Assembly: GCA_934725795.1 (NCBI GenBank)
Contig: CAKVCF010000014.1
Span: 1 to 10,682 of the forward strand
Reading direction: 5' to 3'
Source: an uncultured Clostridia bacterium
GTDB taxonomy: Bacteria; Bacillota; Clostridia; Christensenellales; UBA1242
DNA: 10,682 nucleotides
The notes under the pieces were generated by a model that did no database searches, was not told where the DNA came from, and saw only the letters and a program-made list of their open reading frames with translations. How positions within the stretch are numbered: position 1 is the stretch's first letter; each line of letters starts with the position of its first letter. The position numbers and the translations under genes were made by a program. Positions 1-6,548 of the stretch are shown here, piece by piece.

Positions 1-961
1 CAGGCTTTTTATTTTCCAAAAGTTTGTTTGCTTCGCGAAAATCGACTATTGCCTGATATACAATCTCGCAATTGCGAATATAGTTTTCACATCTGCTAAC
101 TTTATCATAGTTTTCGGCTTTTCTATATTGAACGATAGCCTTATTAAAATCTTCCTTTGCCAAAATGCAATTTATTTCACTGTAATGAGCAACACCAGCA
201 TTGTAAAGTTTTAAACCTTCTGCATTGCATCTTTCAATCATTTTAGTCTTTTCAGCACGATAAGTTTCCACATACTTATTACACATTTCAACAAATTGCT
301 TTTTATTTGCTTTTTGATACCATGCCTTTGCTTCTTGTAGGTTTGAAATTGCAGTGTTAAAGTCTTCATTCTTTCTGCAACTTTCTGCTTTTCGATACCA
401 GCTTTCAGCCGTATCATAATATATATTTAACTGACATTGATTTGCCTTTGTTAAATTTTCATTTTGTTTTGATTGTAAATTAGCAATTCTATAATAGTTT
501 GCAGAAGTTTCATAATAAGATTTCGCCTGATACCAATTTTTGTAATAATATTGGTTATTTGCAATATTTTCATAATATTTTGCTTCTTCTTCAACCCTAA
601 CAAGATAAAAATCAAGTGCAGTGTTATAGTCATTTATGCAGGTATTAAGCAAGTCAACATATTCGTCTTGCACTTTTTTAAATTCATCTATACCCTGTTT
701 TAATAATTTTAAAACATCCGCAAAGGTTTTCATTGTATGCGGATTATCTCTTTCCAAAATTTGATTTGCTTGTTTGCAATATTTTCTTGCATTTGAGACA
801 ATCGCCCCTTTGGAGTTAGGGCTAAATGCAGACTTAAGTTTGCCCATCAATCGAATGCTAAGCCTTTTGATTAAATTATCAGCTTCAACAAGCAAAATTC
901 GATTTATTCTAAAATCGTTTATATTTACAGCATTTTGATTTGGTGTGATTGAATTTCCCAT
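1..961 (-). CDS. TPR-like helical-repeat protein, paralogue A (3' end outside window)
   Basis: An open frame of 320 codons runs from an ATG at 961 to the window edge with no stop, so the C-terminus is missing. The start is fixed by a strong Shine-Dalgarno sequence (GGAGG, five bases before ATG) and a consensus promoter just upstream. The product is highly helical. It has degenerate 35-50 residue units with TPR-like spacing of Ala, Tyr and Trp (for example Y-Y-x-T-A-E-S-W-Y-R-K-A-E and F-N-T-A-I-S-N-L-Q-E-A-K-A-W-Y). There is no signal peptide or membrane segment, so it is probably a cytoplasmic scaffold or protein-binding protein. The first ~75 residues align with the next gene upstream (shared N-L-I-K-R-L-x-I-R-L, K-S, then I-x-N-A-R-K-x-C-x-x-A-N), so the two are tandem paralogues. 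I do not recognise a specific function. The frame is certain; the TPR assignment rests on pattern only. Confidence 0.85.
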   Translation of the reverse strand, partial: MGNSITPNQNAVNINDFRINRILLVEADNLIKRLSIRLMGKLKSAFSPNSKGAIVSNARKYCKQANQILERDNPHTMKTFADVLKLLKQGIDEFKKVQDEYVDLLNTCINDYNTALDFYLVRVEEEAKYYENIANNQYYYKNWYQAKSYYETSANYYRIANLQSKQNENLTKANQCQLNIYYDTAESWYRKAESCRKNEDFNTAISNLQEAKAWYQKANKKQFVEMCNKYVETYRAEKTKMIERCNAEGLKLYNAGVAHYSEINCILAKEDFNKAIVQYRKAENYDKVSRCENYIRNCEIVYQAIVDFREANKLLENKKP

Positions 962-986
962 ATCCACCTCCAACACAATTTTTAAA

Positions 987-1014
987 ATTATATCATAAAT
1001 TTAACAACTGTCAA
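987..1014 (-). promoter_or_regulatory. Sigma-A-type promoter for paralogue A
   Basis: On the minus strand, TTGACA (1009-1014) and TATAAT (987-992) are separated by 16 bp, with an extended -10 TG (TGATATAAT). Both hexamers match consensus perfectly. The predicted transcript starts about 20 bases before the ATG at 961. The architecture is nearly the same as that of the paralogue upstream. Confidence 0.85.
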
Positions 1015-1040
1015 GACCTAATTTTTTATATTAGACAAAC

Positions 1041-1071
1041 AAAAAACAAGTTATTTTCAAACTTGTTTTTT
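1041..1071 (-). terminator. Intrinsic terminator after TPR-like paralogue B
   Basis: The inverted repeat AAAAAACAAGTT (1041-1052) / AACTTGTTTTTT (1060-1071) with a 7-base loop lies about 45 bases past the stop codon of the gene ending at 1115. The U-rich end fits minus-strand termination, and the symmetric A/T flanks could make it bidirectional. It separates the two paralogues into single-gene transcription units. Confidence 0.75.
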
Positions 1072-1114
1072 ATGTTTAACTTATATAAAATATTCTATTT
1101 AAATCGAATTTATT

Positions 1115-2647
1115 TTAATATTCATATTCGTCTTCATCGTCAGCTTGCTCAGCTTCTTTTTCGGCAGCGTCCACCTCACTAGTTAAAATGATTGCTTCAC
1201 TTATACTCAAGCCCGCTTCTTCAGCAGCTTTAATTGCTTCTCTAGCATCGTCAAAGTAACCTTCTTCTATGCAAGATTTTACTTCTGCAACATTATCTTC
1301 TATTTCTTGCTGCTTTTGTCTAGCATCGTCTTCGGCATCATCACTATAACCGCTGTCGTCATCATCATAATAGTTTTCGCTTGATTCTTCATCCTTATCG
1401 TCATAATATGGCTCTCTTTTTTCATTTTTAAGCACACTTAACCTTAACAATGCCTTATTTATTTCTATTTCACATGTTAATCTATCGTAGCCAAAGTTCA
1501 TAGCCTTTTCAAAACATGTAATAGCTGCGTAATAATTTTGAGCGTTGAAATTATAACTGCCATTTGAAAACATCATATTTGCATAATCTTTTTTGCTTTG
1601 ACGCAATAATTTATCGCAATCTTTAACTAGATTTTCACAATCTTTACGTTCGTGATACAACTCTTCAAACATTTTCTTAGCAATAGTAAAATTGGTGTAT
1701 GCTTCATAATAGTTGCCTTTGCTGTAATAAGTTGAAGCTATGTCAAATTCATTTTCAGCTTGCATAAATTTTTCACATCTTTCACTTAATTGATTTATGG
1801 TGTCTAAATTGGTATAGCACATTGCTTTTTCAAATTGAGATTTAGCTTCATCAAACAATCTTTTTGCTTCAGCAAATTCTTGTTTAAAATATTTGCTTTT
1901 TGCAAGTTCAAACAATCTTTCACCTTCATGCTCGCATTTTGTTTTCATCTCTGCTCTCTCTTTCATGCACAAGTTAATAAAATCATCACATTTTTGTTCA
2001 TCTTGTTCATTAAAAGCGGCATAAGCATATTCTTTTCTTACATCATATGCAGCATCAATGGCAGCATCAAAATTGCCTTCTTCTCTTAATTTTTCTGCTT
2101 TCTGGAAACCTTTTTCGGCACTGACATAATTTAATTTCCTTCGGCACAATTCAGCATTCTTTTTCATTTCTTTAGCCAAGTCTTCTTTGCCCACCCTATC
2201 ATAACAAATGCACAAATCATCATATGTCAATATTGCTTGACGATAATTTTCATCAATCAAATCTTTCTTCACAAGGTCTAACAAAACATTAATTTTATCT
2301 TCAACAAGTTGTGTAGAATATTTATCTAATTGTTCCTTTTGTTGCTTACAAATTTCCGCTAAATCTTGGCGTTCACAAAAATAAAAATATGATTCAGCTG
2401 TTAAAAGCAATCCATATGCAGCATCAACTGTATCAAGTGTTTTATATTTTTTTAACAACTTGTTAGCTTCACGGCAGCATTTCCTTGCATTTATGATGCT
2501 AGTGCTGTCGCTATCATGCTGCAAAGACGATTTAACAGATTGTTTCAACCTTATAAACAATCTTTTAATCAAATTTTTATCTTCAAGATAAAGCCTTTTG
2601 TCAATTTCAAAATTGTAAACATCAGTTTGCATATTTGATTGTTTCAT
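1115..2647 (-). CDS. TPR-like helical-repeat protein with acidic C-terminal region, paralogue B
   Basis: This 510-residue protein starts at ATG 2647. A GTG two codons further upstream is in frame but lies inside the Shine-Dalgarno AGAGGTG, so the ATG is preferred; its 5-base spacing matches that of paralogue A. Residues ~1-75 hold a conserved block shared with paralogue A. Residues ~110-400 hold degenerate TPR-like units with a G-N-F/Y-x-x-A signature (E-G-N-F-D-A-A, K-G-N-Y-Y-E-A, A-Q-N-Y-Y-A-A). Residues ~415-445 are a very acidic, Asp/Tyr-rich linker. A short helical segment follows, with Y-F-D-D-A-R-E-A, and the protein ends in an acidic tail rich in Glu/Asp/Tyr. No signal peptide, membrane segment or catalytic motif is visible. 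The acidic linker could bind cations or basic partners (inference). It is transcribed alone from its own promoter, and the function is unknown. Confidence 0.9.
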   Translation of the reverse strand: MKQSNMQTDVYNFEIDKRLYLEDKNLIKRLFIRLKQSVKSSLQHDSDSTSIINARKCCREANKLLKKYKTLDTVDAAYGLLLTAESYFYFCERQDLAEICKQQKEQLDKYSTQLVEDKINVLLDLVKKDLIDENYRQAILTYDDLCICYDRVGKEDLAKEMKKNAELCRRKLNYVSAEKGFQKAEKLREEGNFDAAIDAAYDVRKEYAYAAFNEQDEQKCDDFINLCMKERAEMKTKCEHEGERLFELAKSKYFKQEFAEAKRLFDEAKSQFEKAMCYTNLDTINQLSERCEKFMQAENEFDIASTYYSKGNYYEAYTNFTIAKKMFEELYHERKDCENLVKDCDKLLRQSKKDYANMMFSNGSYNFNAQNYYAAITCFEKAMNFGYDRLTCEIEINKALLRLSVLKNEKREPYYDDKDEESSENYYDDDDSGYSDDAEDDARQKQQEIEDNVAEVKSCIEEGYFDDAREAIKAAEEAGLSISEAIILTSEVDAAEKEAEQADDEDEYEY

Positions 2648-2669
2648 ACTCACCTCTCAATATAGCATC

Positions 2670-2697
2670 ATTATAACACAGATTTGCAGCCTGTCAA
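2670..2697 (-). promoter_or_regulatory. Sigma-A-type promoter for paralogue B
   Basis: On the minus strand, TTGACA (2692-2697) and TATAAT (2670-2675) have a 16-bp spacer and an extended -10 TG (TGTTATAAT). The predicted 5' UTR is about 15-20 bases and contains the Shine-Dalgarno sequence. Hexamers, spacer length and extended -10 are the same as at paralogue A, which suggests promoter and gene were duplicated together or are co-regulated. Confidence 0.85.
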
Positions 2698-2709
2698 GAG
2701 TGATAAGAA

Positions 2710-2739
2710 AAAACACAATTACCATTGGTATTGTGTTTT
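2710..2739 (-). terminator. Intrinsic terminator after dtd
   Basis: A long stem pairs AAAACACAAT plus ACC with GGT plus ATTGTGTTTT (2710-2739), with one bulged T and a 3-base loop. A U-rich stretch follows in the minus direction. It lies 24 bases past the dtd stop and immediately before the promoter of the next gene. The A/T-symmetric ends mean it could also act from the other side. Confidence 0.8.
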
Positions 2740-2763
2740 GTTTTATAATTTAAATTAAAAAAA

Positions 2764-3198
2764 CTAAAATTCTAAAATATAAGTGCTTGGTCCGTCTGCA
2801 ATCATTTCAATTTCCATATTTGTGCGGAATACACCTGTTTTGACTGGCAATTTTTCGCTCAATTTGGCACACAAAGCATTATAAATAGGCTCAGCTTGTT
2901 CATGGCTGGCAGACATCATAAAGCAAGGACGATTATAGCCTTTAACATCTCCGTACAGGGTAAAATTGCTAACAACCATAAATTCACCATTTGTGTCAAA
3001 AATGTTCAAATTGGTTTTACCTTCAGCATCATTAAAAATCCTAAGTTTAAGCAGTTTTTCAGCAAATTTATCAACCATATCAATTGTGTCTGTTTTGTTC
3101 ACACCAAACAAAATAAGCGCACCATGGCCAATTTCACTGTGCTTAACACCATCACTATATAAAACGCATTTTTTAACTAATTGAATAACAGCTTTCAT
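2764..3198 (-). CDS. dtd: D-aminoacyl-tRNA deacylase (Dtd), somewhat divergent
   Basis: This cytoplasmic enzyme hydrolyses the ester bond of D-aminoacyl-tRNAs (and Gly-tRNA-Ala in this family), keeping D-amino acids out of translation. The 144-residue length matches the family (~145). Residues 77-81 are S-N-F-T-L, the active-site motif usually S-Q-F-T-L, with its Thr at residue 80. Residues 135-139 are D-G-P-S-T, the Gly-Pro motif usually N-x-G-P-V-T that gives chiral selectivity. The R-P-x-F segment near residue 90 and the T-G-x-F segment near residue 121 also fit. Departures include Q-L-V for the usual Q-R-V at residues 6-8, and F-R-T where F-G-A is common. The in-frame extension to 3249 is rejected because a promoter occupies it; ATG 3198 has an AAAGG Shine-Dalgarno. 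It follows the ABC-F gene by 74 bases but has its own promoter. Confidence 0.93.
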   Translation of the reverse strand: MKAVIQLVKKCVLYSDGVKHSEIGHGALILFGVNKTDTIDMVDKFAEKLLKLRIFNDAEGKTNLNIFDTNGEFMVVSNFTLYGDVKGYNRPCFMMSASHEQAEPIYNALCAKLSEKLPVKTGVFRTNMEIEMIADGPSTYILEF

Positions 3199-3220
3199 AT
3201 TTTTACCTTTTAATAGAGCA

Positions 3221-3249
3221 ATGATAGCAAATTTATTTTTAAAGGTCAA
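3221..3249 (-). promoter_or_regulatory. Promoter for dtd
   Basis: On the minus strand, TTGACC (3244-3249), a 17-bp spacer and TATCAT (3221-3226), with an extended -10 TG (TGCTATCAT). Transcription would start near 3214, about 15 bases before the ATG at 3198. The -35 lies just after the ABC-F stop codon, so dtd can be expressed independently of it. Confidence 0.75.
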
Positions 3250-3272
3250 ATTTTATTATGATTTTCATTAAC

Positions 3273-4904
3273 TTAAGTTTTATATTTTTGTGATTGATAG
3301 TAAGAATAATTGCCTGCATACGTCTTGATTTGGCGATTATCAAACTCCAAAATTTTTGTTGCTAACTTGTTAATAAAATATCTGTCGTGGCTGACAAAAA
3401 TAATAGTACCTTTAAAGTTTTTAAGGCTATCTTCAAGCACTTCACGTGTGGTTATATCAATGTGATTTGTAGGTTCATCTAAAATTAGTAAATTAATTTT
3501 ACTTTGCAACATAATAGCCAATTTTAAGCGTAATTTTTCACCACCAGACAAGTTGCAAACTTTTTTATCACAATCTGCTTTATAAAATTGAAAATTATAT
3601 AAAATACTTCTTGCACTCTGTTCGTCAATGCCAAGTTCATTTTTAAATGTCCATAATAATGTCTGGCTGTTATCATAAAACTCTATAATTTGTGAAAGAT
3701 AGCCAACACGCTGGTTATTACCTAATTTAAGTTCACCTTCGCAATTTGAAATTTCACCTAACACGGCTTTTAAAAATGTGGTTTTACCGCAACCATTTTT
3801 ACCTAATATTGCAACTCTTTCACCATTTGTAATCAAACAATTTGCATGGCTAAGTAATTGTTTTTCACCAATTGTAAGTGAAAAATTCTTCACACGCAAA
3901 ACCTCATCTCCAGCTCGCCCCAAATTTGAAAAATTGATTGGCAAATCACGTTTTTCTTTTGGTTTTTCTATTGCATTTTCTTTTAACCTATCTAAATTGC
4001 TTTGGATGGCTTTTGCACGCCTAAAAAATGTTGGATTATCAGCCATCTTACCCCATTCTTTAAGACGGCGAATAGCCTTTTCCATTTCTTCAAACTTTTT
4101 TTGTTGCAGTTTGTATTGTTCAAATTCTTTAACTTCTTCAGCCTCTTTTTGCTCTAAATACTTTGTATAATTACCGAAATATGTTTTAATCTTGCCTTCA
4201 TCTAATTCAATAATTTTGTTAATAACTCTATCTAAAAAATATCTGTCGTGGCTAACAATTATTATTGTGCCTTTGTAATCTTTAATGTATTGTTCCAGCC
4301 ATTCAATACGCGCAATATCTAAATGGTTAGTTGGCTCATCAAACAACAAAAGGTCAGGTTTGCTTATAAGGATTTTTGCAAAGTTAATCAGTGTGCGTTC
4401 CCCACCAGAAAGGGTATTGAAAGCGCGTGGTAAAAGGGATCTATCTATTTTTAAACCGTTTATCACATAGTTGATTTGATTTTCTATATCGTAGCCACCA
4501 AGGGCAATAAATTTATCTTGCAACGCACAGTATCTTTTAACAAGCACATCTAAATTTTCAGCATTGGCAACATTAGCCATATCTTGCTCATAATTCTTTA
4601 ACTCTTGTTCAATAGGACGCAAATATTCAAAAGCAGAATGTAAGATTTCATCACATGTGCCTTGTTTAACGTCAAAGTTATCACCTTGCTCTAAATATTC
4701 AAGTTTAGTGCCTTTTTTAAAACTGATTTCACCACTTTTACAAGTTTCAATACCCGCTATAATTTTTAAAAGTGTGGATTTACCAGCACCATTTTCACCA
4801 ACAAGTGCCACTTTTTCACCTTCATTTATAGTGAAAGACACTTCTTTTAATATTTCACCAAAGCCAAAAGACTTTGTAATTTTATTTACATTTAATATCA
4901 TCAT
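3273..4904 (-). CDS. ABC-F family ATPase (ribosome-associated translation or antibiotic-protection factor)
   Basis: A 543-residue soluble protein with two ABC ATPase domains and no membrane domain, the ABC-F layout. Domain 1 has Walker A G-E-N-G-A-G-K-S-T (36-44), signature L-S-G-G-E-R (165-170), Walker B with D-E-P-T-N-H-L-D (189-196) and switch His in S-H-D (218-220). Domain 2 has Walker A G-K-N-G-C-G-K-T-T (368-376), signature (452-457), Walker B D-E-P-T-N-H-I-D (476-483) and S-H-D (505-507). Both sites look intact. Between them, ~240-330, is a charged helical linker, the region that reaches the ribosomal P-site tRNA in ABC-F proteins. The family covers housekeeping factors (EttA-like) and ribosome protection proteins; the linker alone does not decide. 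An upstream leader with uORF and terminator favours inducible resistance or stress use (inference). The start has an AGAGG Shine-Dalgarno six bases before ATG 4904. Confidence 0.95.
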   Translation of the reverse strand: MMILNVNKITKSFGFGEILKEVSFTINEGEKVALVGENGAGKSTLLKIIAGIETCKSGEISFKKGTKLEYLEQGDNFDVKQGTCDEILHSAFEYLRPIEQELKNYEQDMANVANAENLDVLVKRYCALQDKFIALGGYDIENQINYVINGLKIDRSLLPRAFNTLSGGERTLINFAKILISKPDLLLFDEPTNHLDIARIEWLEQYIKDYKGTIIIVSHDRYFLDRVINKIIELDEGKIKTYFGNYTKYLEQKEAEEVKEFEQYKLQQKKFEEMEKAIRRLKEWGKMADNPTFFRRAKAIQSNLDRLKENAIEKPKEKRDLPINFSNLGRAGDEVLRVKNFSLTIGEKQLLSHANCLITNGERVAILGKNGCGKTTFLKAVLGEISNCEGELKLGNNQRVGYLSQIIEFYDNSQTLLWTFKNELGIDEQSARSILYNFQFYKADCDKKVCNLSGGEKLRLKLAIMLQSKINLLILDEPTNHIDITTREVLEDSLKNFKGTIIFVSHDRYFINKLATKILEFDNRQIKTYAGNYSYYQSQKYKT

Positions 4905-5075
4905 ACTATACCTCTTAAAATTTATATTTATGGATTGTATAGCTTTAAATTTAACAAATAACTTTAATTTTCACCACTGCGTAACATAATAATCTAAATG
5001 CAACAGCACTTTATTTTTAAGCGGCGACATGTTAATTCTAATATAAAAAAACCATACAAATTCTCTATTTTGCAC
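4905..5075 (-). other. Long 5' leader of the ABC-F gene, downstream of the attenuator
   Basis: About 170 bases of AT-rich leader lie between the attenuator terminator and the ABC-F start. A second, weaker hairpin followed by GG and seven Us sits at ~5044-5075 (GTGCAAAAT ... ATTTGTAT arms with mismatches) and could be a tandem terminator. A 19-codon ORF at 4971-5030 (ATG to TGA) lacks a Shine-Dalgarno sequence and is probably not translated. TGTTGCAT here partly repeats the terminator's 5' arm. I found no convincing promoter close to the ABC-F start, which supports transcription from further upstream through the leader. Confidence 0.4.
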
Positions 5076-5111
5076 AAAAAACTTATATTGCATCAAATGT
5101 GCAACATTAAG
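5076..5111 (-). terminator. Candidate transcription attenuator (intrinsic terminator) in the ABC-F leader
   Basis: The RNA 5' arm CUUAAUGUUGCA (5111 to 5100), loop CAUUUGA and 3' arm UGCAAUAUAAG (5092 to 5082) form 11 pairs with one bulged A. Six Us follow directly (5081-5076). It lies about 170 bases before the ABC-F start in the same direction, so it would stop transcription before the gene. Its 5' arm begins at the base after the uORF stop codon, so a ribosome held at the end of the uORF would cover the arm and allow read-through. Confidence 0.7.
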
Positions 5112-5150
5112 CTAGTATACATAGTATGCAAGAATTGTATGATACCTCAT
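5112..5150 (-). CDS. Leader peptide (12 aa) upstream of the ABC-F gene
   Basis: The ORF encodes M-R-Y-H-T-I-L-A-Y-Y-V-Y and ends in TAG at 5112-5114. It has a strong Shine-Dalgarno AGGTGA (5160-5155), separated from the ATG by four As. It is far too short to be an enzyme. Its value is positional: the stop codon touches an intrinsic terminator, and the ABC-F gene follows in the same direction. Short uORFs of this kind are established regulators of several antibiotic-inducible ABC-F genes, where drug-stalled ribosomes prevent terminator folding. The UUGCAU within the uORF (5131-5126 region) is complementary to AUGCAA of the terminator 3' arm and could form an alternative pairing. Translation is inferred, not shown. 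Confidence 0.55.
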   Translation of the reverse strand: MRYHTILAYYVY

Positions 5151-5166
5151 TTTTTCACCTATAAAT

Positions 5167-5196
5167 ATAATGCAATAAAAAATACCAAAAAGTCAA
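5167..5196 (-). promoter_or_regulatory. Possible promoter for the ABC-F leader
   Basis: TTGACT (5191-5196) is a good -35. The best -10 at acceptable spacing is CATTAT (5167-5172, 18 bp, 4 of 6 matches). A better hexamer, TATATT (5164-5169), would need a 21-bp spacer and would put the start inside the uORF Shine-Dalgarno. With CATTAT the transcript would begin near 5160, right at that Shine-Dalgarno. A promoter further upstream is possible. Confidence 0.35.
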
Positions 5197-5233
5197 TAGT
5201 TTTAAAGTTTTTTAAAAAGAGAGATCATTCGCG

Positions 5234-5404
5234 TTATATAATCGTGCTTATTGAAAAGGTTTTTGCTGTTTTGTTTGGTTCAAAAACCTCAATATGGCGA
5301 TATTCACAACTATTAGATTTAAAATAGTTTTCAATGCATTCAAGATTGCAACCAACACCACAATAACATTCATTAGCACTCACAATTAATTCAATAATTT
5401 CCAC
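5234..5404 (-). CDS. Doubtful small Cys-rich ORF (up to ~56 aa)
   Basis: The frame is open from an upstream stop at 5441-5443, and possible starts are GTG at 5404 or GTG at 5383. Codon choice looks like that of the neighbouring genes. The product contains a cysteine cluster, E-C-Y-C-G-V-G-C-N-L-E-C, then a further Cys before E-Y-R-H-I-E-V-F-E. There is no Shine-Dalgarno sequence before either start. A TATAAT at 5411-5416 sits seven bases before GTG 5404, so a leaderless message is conceivable, but the matching -35 is poor (TTGACT with only 14 bp). An overlapping frame, 5248-5373 from ATG, encodes a 41-residue hydrophobic peptide with a basic C-terminus. At most one is likely real. It may be a gene remnant. 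No family recognised. Confidence 0.22.
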   Translation of the reverse strand: MEIIELIVSANECYCGVGCNLECIENYFKSNSCEYRHIEVFEPNKTAKTFSISTII

Positions 5405-5417
5405 AAACTTATTATAC

Positions 5418-5454
5418 AAAAAACACAACAAGTCAAATTGTTATCTTTGTTGTG
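5418..5454 (-). terminator. Intrinsic terminator after the Rho-like gene
   Basis: The arms CACAACAA (5424-5431) and TTGTTGTG (5447-5454) form an 8-bp perfect stem with a 15-base loop. A run of six Ts follows in the minus direction (5418-5423). It lies about 25 bases past the Rho-like stop codon. Confidence 0.75.
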
Positions 5455-5478
5455 CTTTTAATTCTATTTGTTTGTTGA

Positions 5479-6540
5479 TTATTCAACAGCCACAAAGTTG
5501 CGGTCAACAATTTTATAGCGCCTATCTGCAAGTTTTTCAAACAAATCTAAACTATGGTTTTGAGGCATAAGTGCAAACAATGTTATACTACTGTTATGGT
5601 TGGCTTTTGATAAAGACATCAAACTTTTTGTAAGTGTAAAATCTTCATTATCTATGCTGTGAATGGATTGCACATCATCAACAACAATAGTGCAATCTTG
5701 TCCACTTTCCATCATTCGTTTTGCACGTTCAATTGCCAACATAACTGTGTGCCTTGCATCTTCAATTGTTGCAGAAAAACTTGTAACAAATTTTTCACAA
5801 GTCGACAACTGATTAAGCACAAAGCGGTTTTTATCGACAATTGATATGTTAAGATAAATTTTGGCATTTGTGTTGCAATTTTCAAGAAGTTCAGCCGCAG
5901 CCAAAGAGTTTTGCAAATTGTTTGAACCATAAAGATAAACACTTTCACCATAATTTGCTTTAAAATCTGCAAACCTGCCGCCAAAATTGATTGGTGAATC
6001 GACAGGAATATGTTCAATAAGGCTAAAATCAGGGCGTTGTGGCATAAATTGTTTAACTGGCAAATTGTTTACCATCAAAATTTCTGTAACTTGGTTATGA
6101 TTTTCACCACCAACGCTTGCAGTTACAAAATCACCTGTCCTTACCCCTAACCTTTCAGCTTCAACATTTGACATATTAAAGCATACCAATTTAAGGTTAA
6201 TAAACGACCATACAACCGTGCCTGTGTTGCTAAATTCAACATAGCCATTAACGGTTTTTAAATTTTCATTATAATCAAAATGGCTTTCTTGTTTTAAATT
6301 TGTTTGATAAATTAGTTGTTGCACACCAACAAAAGTATCAGCAAAAGGGTATCCATAATTTTTTGGCGGTCTGCCCTGCTTTGTTTTTGCAATATGAGGT
6401 TGTTTGCGCCCCTCACTTATGTCTATAATATCATTTATTAATTCTTCTTTCTTTTTGCTTGTTGGTGCATAAACACCAGTTCTGCGTGCAAATTCACGCA
6501 AAGCAAAAATGCTTAAATCGTTTAATTCGTCCCTTGTCAT
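5479..6540 (-). CDS. Rho-like protein lacking the Walker A (P-loop) motif
   Basis: The chosen start, ATG 6540, gives 353 residues. In-frame starts further upstream (TTG 6564, ATG 6558) lie in or above the -10 element. The architecture follows termination factor Rho: an N-terminal helical Rho_N-like domain (~1-45, with S-K-K-K-E-E-L-I); a basic G-R-P-P-K stretch (56-60); a cold-shock-like RNA-binding region (~95-175, with R-T-G-D-F); and a degenerate RecA-type domain (~195-340). That domain keeps Rho-like features: S-F-S-A-T-I-E-D-A-R-H (254-264), A-I-E-R-A-K-R-M, and Walker B-like I-V-V-D-D (~285-289). Where Rho has A-P-P-K-A-G-K-T it has Y-G-S-N-N-L-Q-N-S (~204-212), so ATP binding is probably lost. 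The C-terminus is shorter than in Rho (~420 residues). It may bind RNA or assemble with true Rho (inference). It is divergent from a double-XRE regulator. Confidence 0.85.
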   Translation of the reverse strand: MTRDELNDLSIFALREFARRTGVYAPTSKKKEELINDIIDISEGRKQPHIAKTKQGRPPKNYGYPFADTFVGVQQLIYQTNLKQESHFDYNENLKTVNGYVEFSNTGTVVWSFINLKLVCFNMSNVEAERLGVRTGDFVTASVGGENHNQVTEILMVNNLPVKQFMPQRPDFSLIEHIPVDSPINFGGRFADFKANYGESVYLYGSNNLQNSLAAAELLENCNTNAKIYLNISIVDKNRFVLNQLSTCEKFVTSFSATIEDARHTVMLAIERAKRMMESGQDCTIVVDDVQSIHSIDNEDFTLTKSLMSLSKANHNSSITLFALMPQNHSLDLFEKLADRRYKIVDRNFVAVE

Positions 6541-6548
6541 ATATCTAA

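Noticed and set aside
2651..2653. GTG as the start of TPR-like paralogue B
   Set aside because: It forms part of the Shine-Dalgarno sequence AGAGGTG. The ATG six bases later has the same spacing as in the paralogue.
3778..4170. 130-codon plus-strand frame inside the ABC-F gene
   Set aside because: It is the antisense shadow of a well-conserved ABC-F coding sequence and has no RBS or recognisable product.
5267..5290. tRNA T-loop-like GGTTCAAAAACC
   Set aside because: There is no neighbouring acceptor stem, anticodon arm or D-arm. It is a simple short inverted repeat.
4998..5327. 109-codon plus-strand frame across the ABC-F leader
   Set aside because: There is no Shine-Dalgarno sequence, the composition is basic and unstructured, and it runs antisense to a coherent set of leader elements on the other strand. 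It is probably chance in AT-rich DNA.
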